A stretch of DNA of 64,000 nt from Trichaptum fuscoviolaceum (Eukaryota > Basidiomycota > Agaricomycetes > Hymenochaetales > Trichaptaceae), in assembly GCA_910574455.1 (NCBI GenBank), contig CAJSYZ010000005.1, forward strand, positions 434,001 through 498,000. Reading direction: 5' to 3'. The position numbers were made by a program, and so were the translations under genes. Positions within the stretch are counted from its first letter, which is position 1; the number at the start of each line of letters is the position of its first letter. The notes below the pieces were generated by a model. That model saw only the letters and a list, made by a program, of their open reading frames with translations, searched no databases and had not been told where the DNA came from. Of the stretch, positions 42,917 through 53,679 are shown one piece after another.

Positions 42917-43675
42917 CAGTGGGTTACCAAAAGTGAAGGTCAGGCCCTCTGAACATACTTTTTACCTGTAACTCTTCCTCCTTTCGCGTTGTTCCTTCAG
43001 AAAAATTTGACAAGCAGTGACAAGCATATTACTTTATGTCTGTAAGATTTGAAGGCATGCTGTGCTCATTTGCTAGCTGAGGAAGTAGTTCTTTATTTTA
43101 AAAAACTAGTCAAAATAGGTAAAAATACAACACATTTGATGTGCTACAGGCATGTATAAAATCCGTATCTCTTCCACAGTTACAAGTAACTATAGCATAT
43201 GCATGTAGATCATTCTCTGATTTTTCGAGATTTTTTGAATCACCAGAACAAAAGTTATGAAGCCATCTTTAAAAATTTCCGAATTTAAAAGCAAAATTGG
43301 TCAAAATATGCACTTTTCTGAGTATATGCTATGTAATCTGCCATGCTGCATTCTAAAAAATACGATAAAATCACTGAAGATACCACATATATATAGTAGC
43401 ATATCTTGTAAGTTTGAGAAGTCCTTTCCAATGAGCATTATTCTGCAGCAATGCAAATGTACAATGAAATACCTCATTTTGGACTTAATCAGAAGATTAT
43501 ATTTCTCTCATATTTCTTTCATATTGAAAGCTACATACTTTAAACTTCATACATAGACTACATAACCATACTAGATACTGTACAAATATTTTAAAGGTCA
43601 TCCGGTTAAGTGTTGCAGAGCAATGATTGAAATATAGGTTTTAGGGGGGTGACCTTCACTTTTGGTAACCCACTG
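42917..43675 (+). mobile_element. 759-bp MITE with TA target sites, copy 1
   Basis: The termini are CAGTGGGTTACCAAAAGTG and its reverse complement, extending about 26 bp (to GGTCA), and are flanked by TA on both sides (42915-42916, 43676-43677). The TA duplication and CAGT ends fit a non-autonomous Tc1/mariner-like element. It contains a 99-codon frame with no family resemblance, probably chance. It sits about 140 bp after the Plavaka stop codon. An identical-length copy lies at 63143-63901 in inverse orientation. Confidence 0.9.
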
Positions 43676-43684
43676 TACGTAGTA

Positions 43685-44169
43685 GGTGCGCTCGGTTCCA
43701 GTGCTTGCGAAGCAACAATAGCCTTATTTAGTCATCGATTCTTGAGATGCTCCGTGGGAATAGCTTAACAATTAAAAAAGGGTCTGTGAAACTGGGCTAG
43801 GACAGTCAATACTTTGCTGTGACCACTTCGGAGTCGGACATTCCATTTCCGGTATTTTCTGCTGCATATATGCAAACCTCTTGTCCATGGTTCCCCTTTG
43901 TTTTGCACGGAAATAAATACTATGTTAGCTCCTTAATGAGGCTGATTGTAAGAATAACAGCTTTAAACTGGCTGTTGCACGAATATTAGGAAGAGACTGA
44001 TGTTCAAGCAAATCAAAGTAATGTAACATGTGTGACTATTATCTTGTAATCAGTAACCAAGCAGCTAGTACTAGTCGCTATTAGTACGAGAATGTCCGGA
44101 CCACTTCCGGTTTTGTCCGGCGGTGCTTGAACGCGTCGTTGCGTCGCAAGCACTGGAACCGAGCGCACC
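43685..44169. mobile_element. Second MITE, about 485 bp, with 28-bp inverted repeats
   Basis: The left end GGTGCGCTCGGTTCCAGTGC and the right end GCACTGGAACCGAGCGCACC are perfect inverse complements and extend to GCTTGCGA/TCGCAAGC, then a mismatched GAAGCAAC/GTTGCGTC. The left flank is TA; the right shows CTA, so the duplication is not exact. It starts 10 bases after the 759-bp MITE. No coding sequence. Confidence 0.75.
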
Positions 44170-44558
44170 CTAAGTGTTTTTTTGGCTCGCATTCAAGTTG
44201 TACTACAGTTTACATTGCCAGAGCCAGTGGCAACCACATCATAGTATTCAATGTTCAAGGTAATATTATTATCAACAAATCTCAAAGCGACATAAGAAAA
44301 AACTGAAAATGCAAGCATAGCGCAGAGACTTGGATTACAAGGGTACTCAAAGTCATAGGTTCACCTCGAAGTCCTCAGCGTTTCCCATGATATAAGTGCC
44401 TGGGAGTGGTTGGCTGACAACTTCACTCTGAAACCGCTTGACGGGGAGAACAGCTACTAGTAAATGCAGTGAGCGTATAATATGGAAATGAGGAGACTTT
44501 GTCACTTACAATTATTACTGATTGCTGTGTCCATTGTCAACCCGCCACCTTCGAAAAA
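44170..44558. other. Intergenic sequence
   Basis: No gene. It contains scattered TTCAAGTTG-type motifs and leads into the stop codon of the minus-strand gene at 44559. Confidence 0.3.
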
Positions 44559-46779
44559 CTACTTCGGCTCGTCGCGGTGACCTTCAGGACTTGAAGGCTT
44601 GGAGTCATCCTTTGACTCTATCGCCAATTTCACATAATTGCGATACCCTAAGACTTCACGAATATCAACGGGATTTTTGACGCCTTCCGGGACTTTTGCC
44701 TCGAATGCCGAGCACACCAACTCCGTCAGATAGCGTTGGTATCTCTGCATGTCATTGTCCTTCAAGTGGCGGAGCTTTGTATCCGATTTCTGTTCGACCT
44801 TGCCCTTGCCCTTGCCCTTGCCCTTGCCCTTGCCCTTGCCCTCGTGCTCGGGCTCGGGCTCGGCCTTATATGCCGCCATGCTCGCCATCTCCAACTTGTT
44901 ATATTCTTCTAACTTATCAATAGATTCAAGGACAGAATCAGTCATCTCCTCCCCTTGATGTACGATCTTGTTTAAGAGGTCGTTTATGATGACGCCTTTC
45001 GACCTCTGCATGACTAGATCGAAAAGACCCCTTCTGGAGACAACCTGCAACCATCTCCTGACGATCCTAAGCCCATTTATCAATCTCGTCTGAAGAACGC
45101 ACAAATCGTCGATGCATTTATTAACCTCATCCACAAAATTTGGTGCAACTTCTAGTGGTATGTTTCGATGTAGGTCCGATAGTAGGTTTTCCATCGTGTC
45201 GCGAACTTTGGGCGCCCTCGTCGAGACAACTTCATAGTCGGACGAAGTAACTTCATCCGCGTATTCCCTCCTGTCGTAGAAAGCGTCGTACCGATTGCAC
45301 AGACCAATCGCCAGTTTCCAGCTTTTAGTTTTCGCACCCTTCGCATCCTTCTCAGCTGGTAAGTGTAGTAGCATTTCATTGGCAGCGGGTGTCTGGGGTG
45401 AAATATGAAGAGTTCTGACCGCAGGCGTCGAATATTTCGCTTGCAAATTCCCTGATTTTGATACCTGTGTGTAGAGTGCTTCCCATGAGAAGCGGATTTC
45501 GGTTCTGATCATAAGTCCATTAGCCGAAACTGAGATGGATTGGAGATGGTCTTCGATGGTTGCGATGAGATCGTAAAGGGCGTCGAAATGGGCCTGGAAG
45601 TACGGTAGGAAGATTCGGAAATCATGAAACCAGGGGTCCGACTTGGATGCCTGCAATACCTCAACACAGTCTTGCTTGAAATCTTCCGCAATACACATTA
45701 CACCCGATTTGCGATAATTTAGATGCATGCTGTAGTCTTTCGGAGGGGAGTGATCTCGTATGACCACCCAGAGTTTCTTTGGCTCTATCTCGTGGAACTT
45801 GTAATTATAGGGTAGACTATTTGGGGCCGCGAGGGTGTCGAACACTTCATCTCTAGTGAACCAGATGACAATTGCGGAGGACTCCATGAAGAAGAACCTT
45901 AGACTGTCCAAGAGCTTCCTTACTCTAATAGCGTCGCCCGCTGGCCGTGACTAACAAGCGTAGGTTATTAGACGTTCTTTTTAGAAACATGATCTTATTA
46001 CTTACCCCCGTAACATTTGCAGACAAGAGCTCGACCACTTCAGACATCTTTCCCAAAGCTGTGTTCAACGTTTGAATCTGCGCCTCAAAAGCAGTGCTCA
46101 TCTGTGCAACCTGTTTCTCCAACTTCATAATCCTATCATCCCCTGAATGAGCTGGATGGTTTGAAGTCGAGCGAACCGACTGCATGTCATCTGTACCAGT
46201 GAGCAATGGGGAAGTAGCAGTGCTCGTCCTTGCAACATTTTCCTCCAAATTCGTAATCATATCAACCCCTGAATGAGCTGGATGGTTTGAAGTCGAGCGA
46301 ACCGACTGGTTGTAATCTGTACCAGTGTGAACTGGAATTTCTATAGCTTCTGAAATACTTTTTGCAGTAACGACCAGGGAATCCAAAGTAGCCGGAGATT
46401 GGCTAATGCTCCTTTTTATTGTATGCCCAGGTCCTGCTCTCGTCCCATGCGTTGACTCTGACAGTGATCGCGGTTGCACTGGTGAATCGCTGACAGTGTG
46501 CGAATGACTTCTTCCTTTACTTGTCACGTCAGTCGTCTTTGCCCTTTTCGCATCACGATAATCATTGTCCGGCTCATTCAAGTTATGACGCTTAGTGCTC
46601 GGCTCCCCTGCCAGTGAATCCTCTGCTGAAGGCGGCTGTTAATTGGCTTTGTTTCCAGTCCGAGGTAAAACGAGCTCACTTTGGTTACTACTATTGTTGT
46701 AAGTACGTTTCCGATCTATGATTACTGTTCCCCGTCCCCGACTCGGATTCGATGCACTGGCATTTGGTGACGTATACAT
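44559..46779 (-). CDS. Uncharacterised coiled-coil protein with internal duplication and GK repeat
   Basis: No known domain. A three-exon model starts at ATG 46779, uses a GTACTT donor after 46711 or so, and joins at PSAEDSLAGEPS. It continues through 46581-46014 and then, after a phase-0 intron (GTAAGT...TTAG), the long exon ending at 44559; about 700 residues. A segment QSVRSTSNHPAHSG occurs twice about 50 residues apart, each followed by a heptad-like stretch. The C-terminal exon is helix-rich and holds a (GK)n tract coded by (GGGCAA)n at about 44800-44855. It lies between MITEs and the CACTGGCAGTG-rich zones, beside the Plavaka gene, so it may be a passenger gene. No disabling mutation was seen. 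Confidence 0.6.
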
Positions 46780-47470
46780 TGTCTAAGTCTTCTCAGGCTG
46801 CTGATTGGGATTATCTACAATTTAGTTATTGTCAGAACCAACAAGGGGGCCCAACTTAAACGCAGGCTCACTGGATATTTCGAACAAAACTGTGACTTGA
46901 AGCCTGAGAGGAGGTTGTATTGCTTTCTCCAACAGCTTCAAGATGTAGTTAAAACTGGTGCTCAGGCTACTACTACTGGCGCGGCACCACCGACTCGGAG
47001 TCGGAACCGAATAGTATCAGTTGAAGTTCGGTTCGAGTTTCAGAACCCTTTCAAGTTTAGAGATCAAATTGCCAGTAGTATAGTAGTAGTACAGTACTAC
47101 TCGGGCTACAAGTCTGAAGATCTCAGTCAGTGGATGAAGTTAAACTAGGAGACTGAAAGTTGACTCACCGCCAGCCTGAGTACTGCCAGTGGCAGCCCCT
47201 GAGCTACTAGTAGAATTTAGGTGGCAGGGACTTCAACTACAAGGTGATCGGGCTTCAAGCTGCTGAAAAGAACAAGCTTGAGAGCTACTAGAGTGTAGAC
47301 AATGACACGACACGTCGCTGGTCGCTGGCTTTCAAGTTGGCAACTCCTCGTCATTCAAGTTGATGGGCATGGGGTAGTCAGGCTACTAAATGCGGAACTT
47401 GAATCTGAAGCCAAACTTCTCACGCCACTGCTGGTGCCAGCCTGAGGCTAGTACTCTCCGGCACATGTTC
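46780..47470. repeat. Short-palindrome-rich region, right side of the transposon-dense block
   Basis: CTACTACTACTGG, GACTCGGAGTCGG, AGTAGTAGTACAGTACTACT, TGCCAGTGGCAG, GCCTGAG and TTCAAGTTG units are crowded here as at 33.5-34.1 kb. No gene. It may be the far subterminal region of a large element or an independent repeat. Confidence 0.45.
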
Positions 47471-48960
47471 TAACCCATGCTGTTCCAACCTCGCGACGAG
47501 ACATTCCTCAACAAACTCGGATATCTCGGACGGGCATGCTCTACAATCATCTTCATCTCAAGCAAGCATTGGAGGGTATGTGCTGATACGCATAGTTCAA
47601 GGTGGCCTTGCGGTAGAGCTCATCTTTCTTTCAACAAGCATATCCTCAATGTGGTTTGTCCTTCCGACCACAGTGATACCAATACCATCACTTGTTTCTT
47701 AGGAGGATCAACTTCTTCTCGTTTTTATCTCAGTCGACTCGCTGCTTCGAATAATCCTGCCTGTCTATGAAGATGGACTGCTATGGCACGAACCACCACG
47801 GAGGATTGCTGTAGGGAATGGACTGTGAGGACGCTTGGAGGAATTGAACCAAAGATAGCTTACGTGCAGGATGCTATCACCATAGCTATGGGATTGAGCA
47901 CGGGAGGTTACGTGAGAATAGAATCGGAGTTCATGATGATGGAATTTATGCAGGTCAGTGACCTACCAAATAGATGTAGAGATCAGAACTCTAATTTTTG
48001 TATCATTTCGCAGAGCAATGGAGCAAAACAGAATACAGGATGAACGACTGGTGTCCAGCACTTCTTCATATTCTCTCATCCATCGTAGAACATCCGAACG
48101 AGATTCTCTCATTCCATTCGCGTCTATCCCTCAACCGAGCGACATTAACAACCTCTTCTCATTATCTCGAGATTGTATCCTGCGATGTTGGTCTCCGAAT
48201 AAAAGATGCCGGTCAGAGGTATCTTTTCCCCTTTAAATGGCAATAGAGAAGGGCCTTCGCTGTTACAGGGGCGTCCGCAAAAACTTTTGCTGGCTCACGA
48301 GTAATCGGGCCAAACCGAAGACAACTACTCCGTCTTTGTCTTCGTCCCTTCAAGTTCCCTTACTTTAGGTACTTTAGGTGGCACTTCTCATATTTATGAG
48401 TTCGCATCTGATCAATCATACTGGAATCACATCAACCTCTACCCCCCTAAAAGTGCGCATTGTAGATTACAAGAATTTCTTACGGACGGGAGGCTATACG
48501 TTCTCTGTGAGAGGAAAGGAGAATCTGTGTGCGAAGTCGCTTATTTCGGTCCTGGTGTGGAAAGGCGTACTTGGACTCCCGCGGTCTGCGGTCTAACGGA
48601 CAAACTGCATAGGAAACTTTTGGTGGGTTGCTGTTACAACCAGGCTCGTTAACAGAGAACTTCCTCAGGTTGTCTTACGTCCTGGTGTATTTTCTGTTTA
48701 ACACTACGTTCTGCTCTCCAGGATTACATCTTGGCCCGCACCCTCCACTATTGATCGCATCCTATGCAATTATCGGAAAAAGGAACAGCCGCTGCCGTAG
48801 GATGTACAGTTGAGTTAACACGGGATCATCTTACACACTGGCACTGGCAGCCTAGGGCAGGAACCACCTTACAGACACACTTTATCCAATCATCCAAGAT
48901 GAGTAAGCTCTATAATATCGTTGATGGCCTCAAGTGACTTTTCAGTAGCGAACTGACGTA
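47471..48960 (+). pseudogene. Unrecognised coding-like fragments
   Basis: Open stretches at 47477-47770, 47660-47823 (LLRIILPVYEDGLLWHEPPR), 47998-48246 (LTTSSHYLEIVSCDVGLRI) and 48358-48650 (YEFASDQSYWNHINLYPPKS) look protein-like. They need different frames and no clean intron set joins them. I cannot name the family. Confidence 0.35.
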
Positions 48961-48963
48961 GTC

Positions 48964-49790
48964 ATGGCCTCCTCCTCAACTACCACTGTATCCCAACGCC
49001 CAAGTCACCGCAGATTCTCTTCTTCACTTTTCTACCAATTTTCAACATCGAATTCCTCCTGCACGTCCCGATTCTCTCTCAACACCATGCGGGACCTTGT
49101 ACAACTCTGATAGACCTCTTTCTTCCGCCGCGCATCTGCCGACTCGCGCTTTGCCTGTCTCGGCACGCTCAAATTGTTCTATCGGTTTCAACGCCTCGCG
49201 CAGCTCGCGTAAAACGTCTCTAGGCTCGTATGGAAACCAAGGGGGTAGGAGTTCAACCGCTTTTGCAGAGGAACGAAACCACTGCCGTCTACGCAATTTA
49301 CTGCGCCCACAGCAGGCGCCCCAATTCTTGACCCAGGATTCTCTCGCAGATTTATGCCGACGCGTATTCCCCCACCGACTAAAGCAATGGCGAGCACACA
49401 TGCGCACGCGTCCACCTCCACAGTTGACAACACAAACTTCTTCAGCGATTTGTGATGGTAGAGTGGTTACATCCGTCACCATATATCATGAGTGAACCTT
49501 CTCCGAGGGACAGGGCTATGCCAGAGAGCTCATCGTCAGTGGTGGCTGATGACCAGCTCAGAGAGCAGGACGTTAAAACTGGTTGCTGCACTTGCATCCG
49601 AGGTCCGCTCCTCCCAGGTTTTGAATCGCGAGACGCATCACCGACGTTTCGGATGTGCAAAGAGGCAAGTTACTGAACCGGCCCTCACAGGCACGAGGAG
49701 AGGATGTATGCGTGCAGTAATCAGTGAGCGAAAGCTACTACTGTACTTCTCGAGTAAGCTGTTCTTTTAATTTTTGAATCATAATACTCA
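48964..49790 (+). pseudogene. Unrecognised decayed gene start
   Basis: ATG 48964 opens a Ser/Thr-rich frame (ASSSTTTVSQRPSHRRFSSS) that hits stops after LNTMRDLVQL, where another frame continues to 49495. Codon use looks coding, but the frame is broken. It may belong with the WD40 remnant downstream. Confidence 0.35.
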
Positions 49791-49794
49791 CGGG

Positions 49795-50140
49795 CTTCTT
49801 CAGCTTTGGAGCATCGGCACGGGGAATGTCTATACGTTCTCCGAGAACATCTGCATAAGATTTACGCCGAAAATTATAGTCTTCTTTTCTTGGGGTGGGG
49901 GTAGGGGGATTGGACACATCCGTTCGCGTATGGAATCTGCAAATGGGTATGATTTTCTTCACATTCCTGTATCCCCGACTCATCAGTGACAACTTTCCAG
50001 TACGACTCCGACTTTCTTGTCACCGGAAGGAACGATGGCCGTGTCAGCTTCTTCTCGTTCCATCATTCCTCTTTTCCTCGACCATCTCAAGCTCAACAAT
50101 AAGCGGCCACAGGACTCGCGCTGAGCAGTCAGTCGGGATG
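49795..50140 (+). pseudogene. WD40-repeat remnant (F-box/WD40, Cdc4-like blades)
   Basis: Fragments of beta-propeller blades appear in changing frames: LLQLWSIGTGN..YTFSE, GGLDTSVRVWNLQ and YDSDFLVTGRNDGRVSFFS. The spacing fits consecutive WD40 blades, and the last resembles the penultimate blade of Cdc4-type ubiquitin ligase adaptors. Several frameshifts show decay. The WD40 assignment is fairly safe; the Cdc4 link is tentative. Confidence 0.5.
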
Positions 50141-51097
50141 AGTCTCTATCCCTACCGTCTACTCTCACTTCAGGAATCCCTGCTCAATCGACATCTAAGC
50201 CTAAGTTCGCCTGGCCTGAGCGGCGTAAAGAGCCCAAAAACATGGGAAGGATGCTGGACAGCGACACTCTCTCACCACATACCACAGTGAGGAGAGGGAA
50301 GGTTGCGAAGTTGCGCAGTCGGATTCGTATATACGGGGCTATGTATCACCGGGCAGTTTGATGCATCCCAATATTCCGCTTGCATGCACAAAGGTCGACA
50401 AAGCAACTCACAACTCAATTTGCAAATGCTGCGAAGGGAAAAATATAACTGCATTTTCGACATCATCCAAGTTGTTGTCAACTTGTCGTGTCCCCATTCC
50501 TTGCCAAACACCTCTGCCCCGCCACCATTGCCGCCTAAACGGAGAACACTCGGTTTCAATGTGCAGTATGAGTCCATCATCGGCCGACAGCGCAATTCCC
50601 TCAGCTCCGAGGACGAGAAACGCGCCTTCATGCAAATTACTCCTTCCGAAGCGGGTTGGATGCATTCAAGTTGGCCCATTTCCCATTTTGGCACGGTTCT
50701 AGTTCAAGTTTCGGGTTGTGTACAGGGATGACTGTTGTATGGTGAGTTACTTACTCGTGGCTTTCTTCGAAATCCTTCTAGAGCTGATGGAGCAGCTTCT
50801 TGTGCAGTGGGTTGTATCCTCCCGACTTCTTCGGAGTTAACATGACTCATTTTCTTGTTCGTTTGTGCTTAAAATGAAAAGAAGCCTTATAATCAAGTCA
50901 TCCGGAAGAAATCATTTGTTATCTCCTATCAGTTCAACTTGCGGTTTATCCGAGTCATAGTACAAAGCACTAATAGCTCCCTCTCTCTTTCTAGAAGAAT
51001 GGGAAATCAGAAAACTGACTTCAACTACTTTGTATAAGTGTGAAGTGGGAGCGGGTATTGTCCCCAAGATCATCATCAAGCCATTCCACCGTGAATC
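50141..51097. other. No gene recognised
   Basis: A 142-codon plus-strand frame (50303-50731) and its antisense partner have no recognisable domain. The remainder is non-coding and leads into the exonuclease start. Confidence 0.3.
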
Positions 51098-52139
51098 ATG
51101 TTCTCAAATCTTCGTACTATCCTTCTCATCCTCCTCTCCCTTGATTACGCACGCCTGCACCTCAGCACCGTCCTCCGCTTTCAGCTCGTTCAACGGTGGA
51201 CAGCAAGGGCTCAAACGAAGGTACTTGTTTCATTCATATCAAGATCTGTACACTGACTTGTTGCTAGATACACAAGAAACTGCAAACGTTTCTTGATCTT
51301 CTCGGGGTACCACCAACACCTCTCTCCGAATTACATCAATATAGGCTCCATAATATAGTTCCGATACAGTGTCGCACGGGCTTGGATGTGGACAATGCAG
51401 TGACTGCAATATATGCTTCATTGCCACAGGTACCAGCTAGGAGATTTGTCTCGATCGACATCGAGTGGGCAAGTGGCGGAGAAGGGCCCAATCATCGCGT
51501 GGACCTCATCCAACTCGCAGTTCAACACCACATTTATCTAGTCAGGACGCATACTCTTACTGACCTTCCCCCTACGTTGGCGCAACTCCTTGGAGATGGT
51601 ACAGTCATGAAAATTTCCGCAGGAATCAACGGTATGAATAACTTATCTTTTCTCCTGCGAGGTGGCCTAACAGAAGAAATGGCAGGTGACGCAGTGCGTA
51701 TAAAGCGCAAGTTTCGCACCTCTGTGCGCTCCTGTGTCGATCTGACAGATTGGGCGCGCGTTGTCTACCCGGAAGTCTGGCCCAAAAACCCGACCTGGTC
51801 CCAACTGCTCTTAAACCCTCGTCTCTGGTTCCAGCATCCGACTCCGACTGTCAAGCTCGAAAAAATAGTGGGAGAAGTATTGAGGCTGAACGTCAAGAAG
51901 AGTAGTGAGGTCACAATGAGTGACTGGGCAGCTGACGAGCTATCAGCGGCACAAAAAGAGTGTAAGTTATCATTCTGTTGTTCAAGATCAACCATCTTCA
52001 AGTTCTCACTTGCATGATCTGCTGTACTGGAATACTAGATGCAGCTATTGACGTTCACAGCACGTTTGCTGTAGCTTTGGCCCTGAGCCAAAGCCACTCA
52101 CCCTTACCGGATAAGTACATCAAGAACTTCGAGGCTTGA
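51098..52139 (+). CDS. 3'-5' exonuclease of the WRN/RNase D (DEDDy) fold with altered motif II
   Basis: Three exons, 51098-51220, 51268-51961 and 52039-52139, join in frame to about 305 residues. The N-terminus is hydrophobic (LRTILLILLSL) and could be a signal anchor. Exo I is SIDIEW (D-x-E), followed by VDLIQLAVQ and then LLGDGTVMKIS. Exo III is SDWAADELSAAQKEYAAIDV, with the Y..xD pair completed across the last intron. In exo II, where an Asp normally follows the VG-containing strand, the sequence is AGINGMNNLSFLL without Asp. Metal binding may therefore be impaired and activity is uncertain. Proteins of this fold trim DNA or RNA 3' ends. No frameshift or stop was seen. Confidence 0.75.
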
Positions 52140-52690
52140 TCTAGTAGGCTGAGGCCCACCAGTAGCAGGTTTGACCAAATGTGCTTGAGTTATCGAGTAA
52201 ATTGTTGTGCGCATGCTCTTGTCTTTCAAAGTTGCCAGGAGATTCATGATTAAAATTTATTATTGAATTGCCTTTTTTTCCCGAATGATCACCGTAGTCT
52301 GAGGTATCAAAGTGGTTTGGAAGATGTCGCCAATGGTGTCTGTCTGCTGTTCGGATTGCTTGCCATGATGATGCTTCCAGTGGTGAACGAGCTTTAAATC
52401 TAAAATTGGAACTTGAAGAGTTCAAGTTGCCACCGTGACTCGCACTTGAACTTGAACTTGAACTTGAACTTTTTACCACTGCGTCCCCTCAACGACACAG
52501 TGTAGTTCTCCAGTCTTGTTATGAGCACTTCTCCGCCATCCCCCACCCATTCCATAAGACCACTTATTGGCCTGAACAAGTTATGTTTTATCCTACCCTC
52601 AAGCTTGTATTGAACTCGCCTAGACTTCAACATTTCCGAATGAACCAAAAAACGATAGTGTACGTCTGAGAACGTGCTTCTTGCTTGATC
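52140..52690. repeat. Non-coding with a TTGAAC simple repeat
   Basis: Contains (ACTTGA)n / (TTGAAC)n at about 52440-52471 (roughly four units) and a CTTGAAGAGTTCAAG palindrome just upstream. The serine-rich antisense frame is a product of the repeat and adjoining sequence, not a supported gene. Confidence 0.5.
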
Positions 52691-52909
52691 TTATCACTCA
52701 CATTTGTCTTTAGTACCTGGAGAGGAGAAGGTGGGCGGCCTTGTTATAGTGAGAGGAGCTCCGACGTGCACGCTGAAGCGAGCATCTTCTACCTTTCGAA
52801 CGACACCCGCTGAGGATAGGCCGATACATGTTGCATCACCAATTGTTGTAATCTTCATCAAAAATAAGTAACAATCCTTCGTCTTCAACTAGAGTCGACA
52901 CCGCCTTAT

Positions 52910-53298
52910 AGGAAAGGAAGGGCAAGGGCCGTCCGCTGACGATTGAAGAGGTGGCAGAGGACGCTATTGATGAGGGGGCAGATGAACTACACGACCGATC
53001 CCGCGCCAGCCTTGCGCATGTGTCCTTGGATGCCCCTCGCTTCACATATCAGTTTCCTGCGCCGAAACCGCCATTGCAACGTAGTAAATCTCGCGTCCGT
53101 CAATTGCAGGCTGACGGCCCCGGCCCCGGCCTCGGAACACCACCTCATACCGTCTTGCGAGACACCTTCATACCTCTAGTTGAATGTGATACACCTCCGA
53201 TAGTGAAAAACGCGATGAAGCGAGGCGAACATCCTTCCATGAAACAGCTGCCAGCATCTCCCGGCCAATCTCTAGCAAGTCTCCGGAAGGTAGCGTGA
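52910..53298 (+). pseudogene. Unrecognised C-terminal coding fragment
   Basis: After a possible acceptor (CCTTATAG before about 52912) the frame reads KGKGRPLTIEEVAEDAIDEG, FTYQFPAPKPPLQRSKSR and a Pro-rich tail, ending in a stop at 53296-53298. It looks like the last exon of a conserved protein, but no upstream exon was found and the family is not recognised. Confidence 0.35.
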
Positions 53299-53679
53299 AC
53301 CTAGGCGCTACATCTAGTTCACAAGCATCGGACTACGGTGGCGAACATCTATGAGGGCATGCGAGGGAAGAGAATAAGCGCAACCTTTGAAGCCTCTGGA
53401 ACTATAAGTACGGACTTCTCTTCTTGCTATTATATTACTAGGCTTATACTGGTTTATTCATCAGCGAAACCACATGCGTCTATTTCGGATACTTTGCTCT
53501 TCAAACATATCATATCAACACAGATCTAACCGAAGCTAAATGTGTTAGACAATTATTGATCTGGACAACTTCGCGGGGCGATGGAGCTCGAGACTGTGAC
53601 TACTAGTACAGCAAATGGGCGGTCAACCTATGCTGCGCTTTTGTCTTGGAGAGAATTGTCTCACTTTTTCTTTGACGCA

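Noticed and set aside
43257..43556. 99-codon frame found identically in both 759-bp MITEs
   Set aside because: AT-rich, no domain, no splice or promoter context; identity only reflects the identical MITE copies.
44696..44958. Pro/Cys-rich plus-strand frames opposite the GK repeat
   Set aside because: Produced by the GGGCAA simple repeat read on the other strand.
49042..49482. 146-codon minus-strand frame
   Set aside because: It overlaps an equally long plus-strand frame and neither resembles a protein family; cannot be supported.
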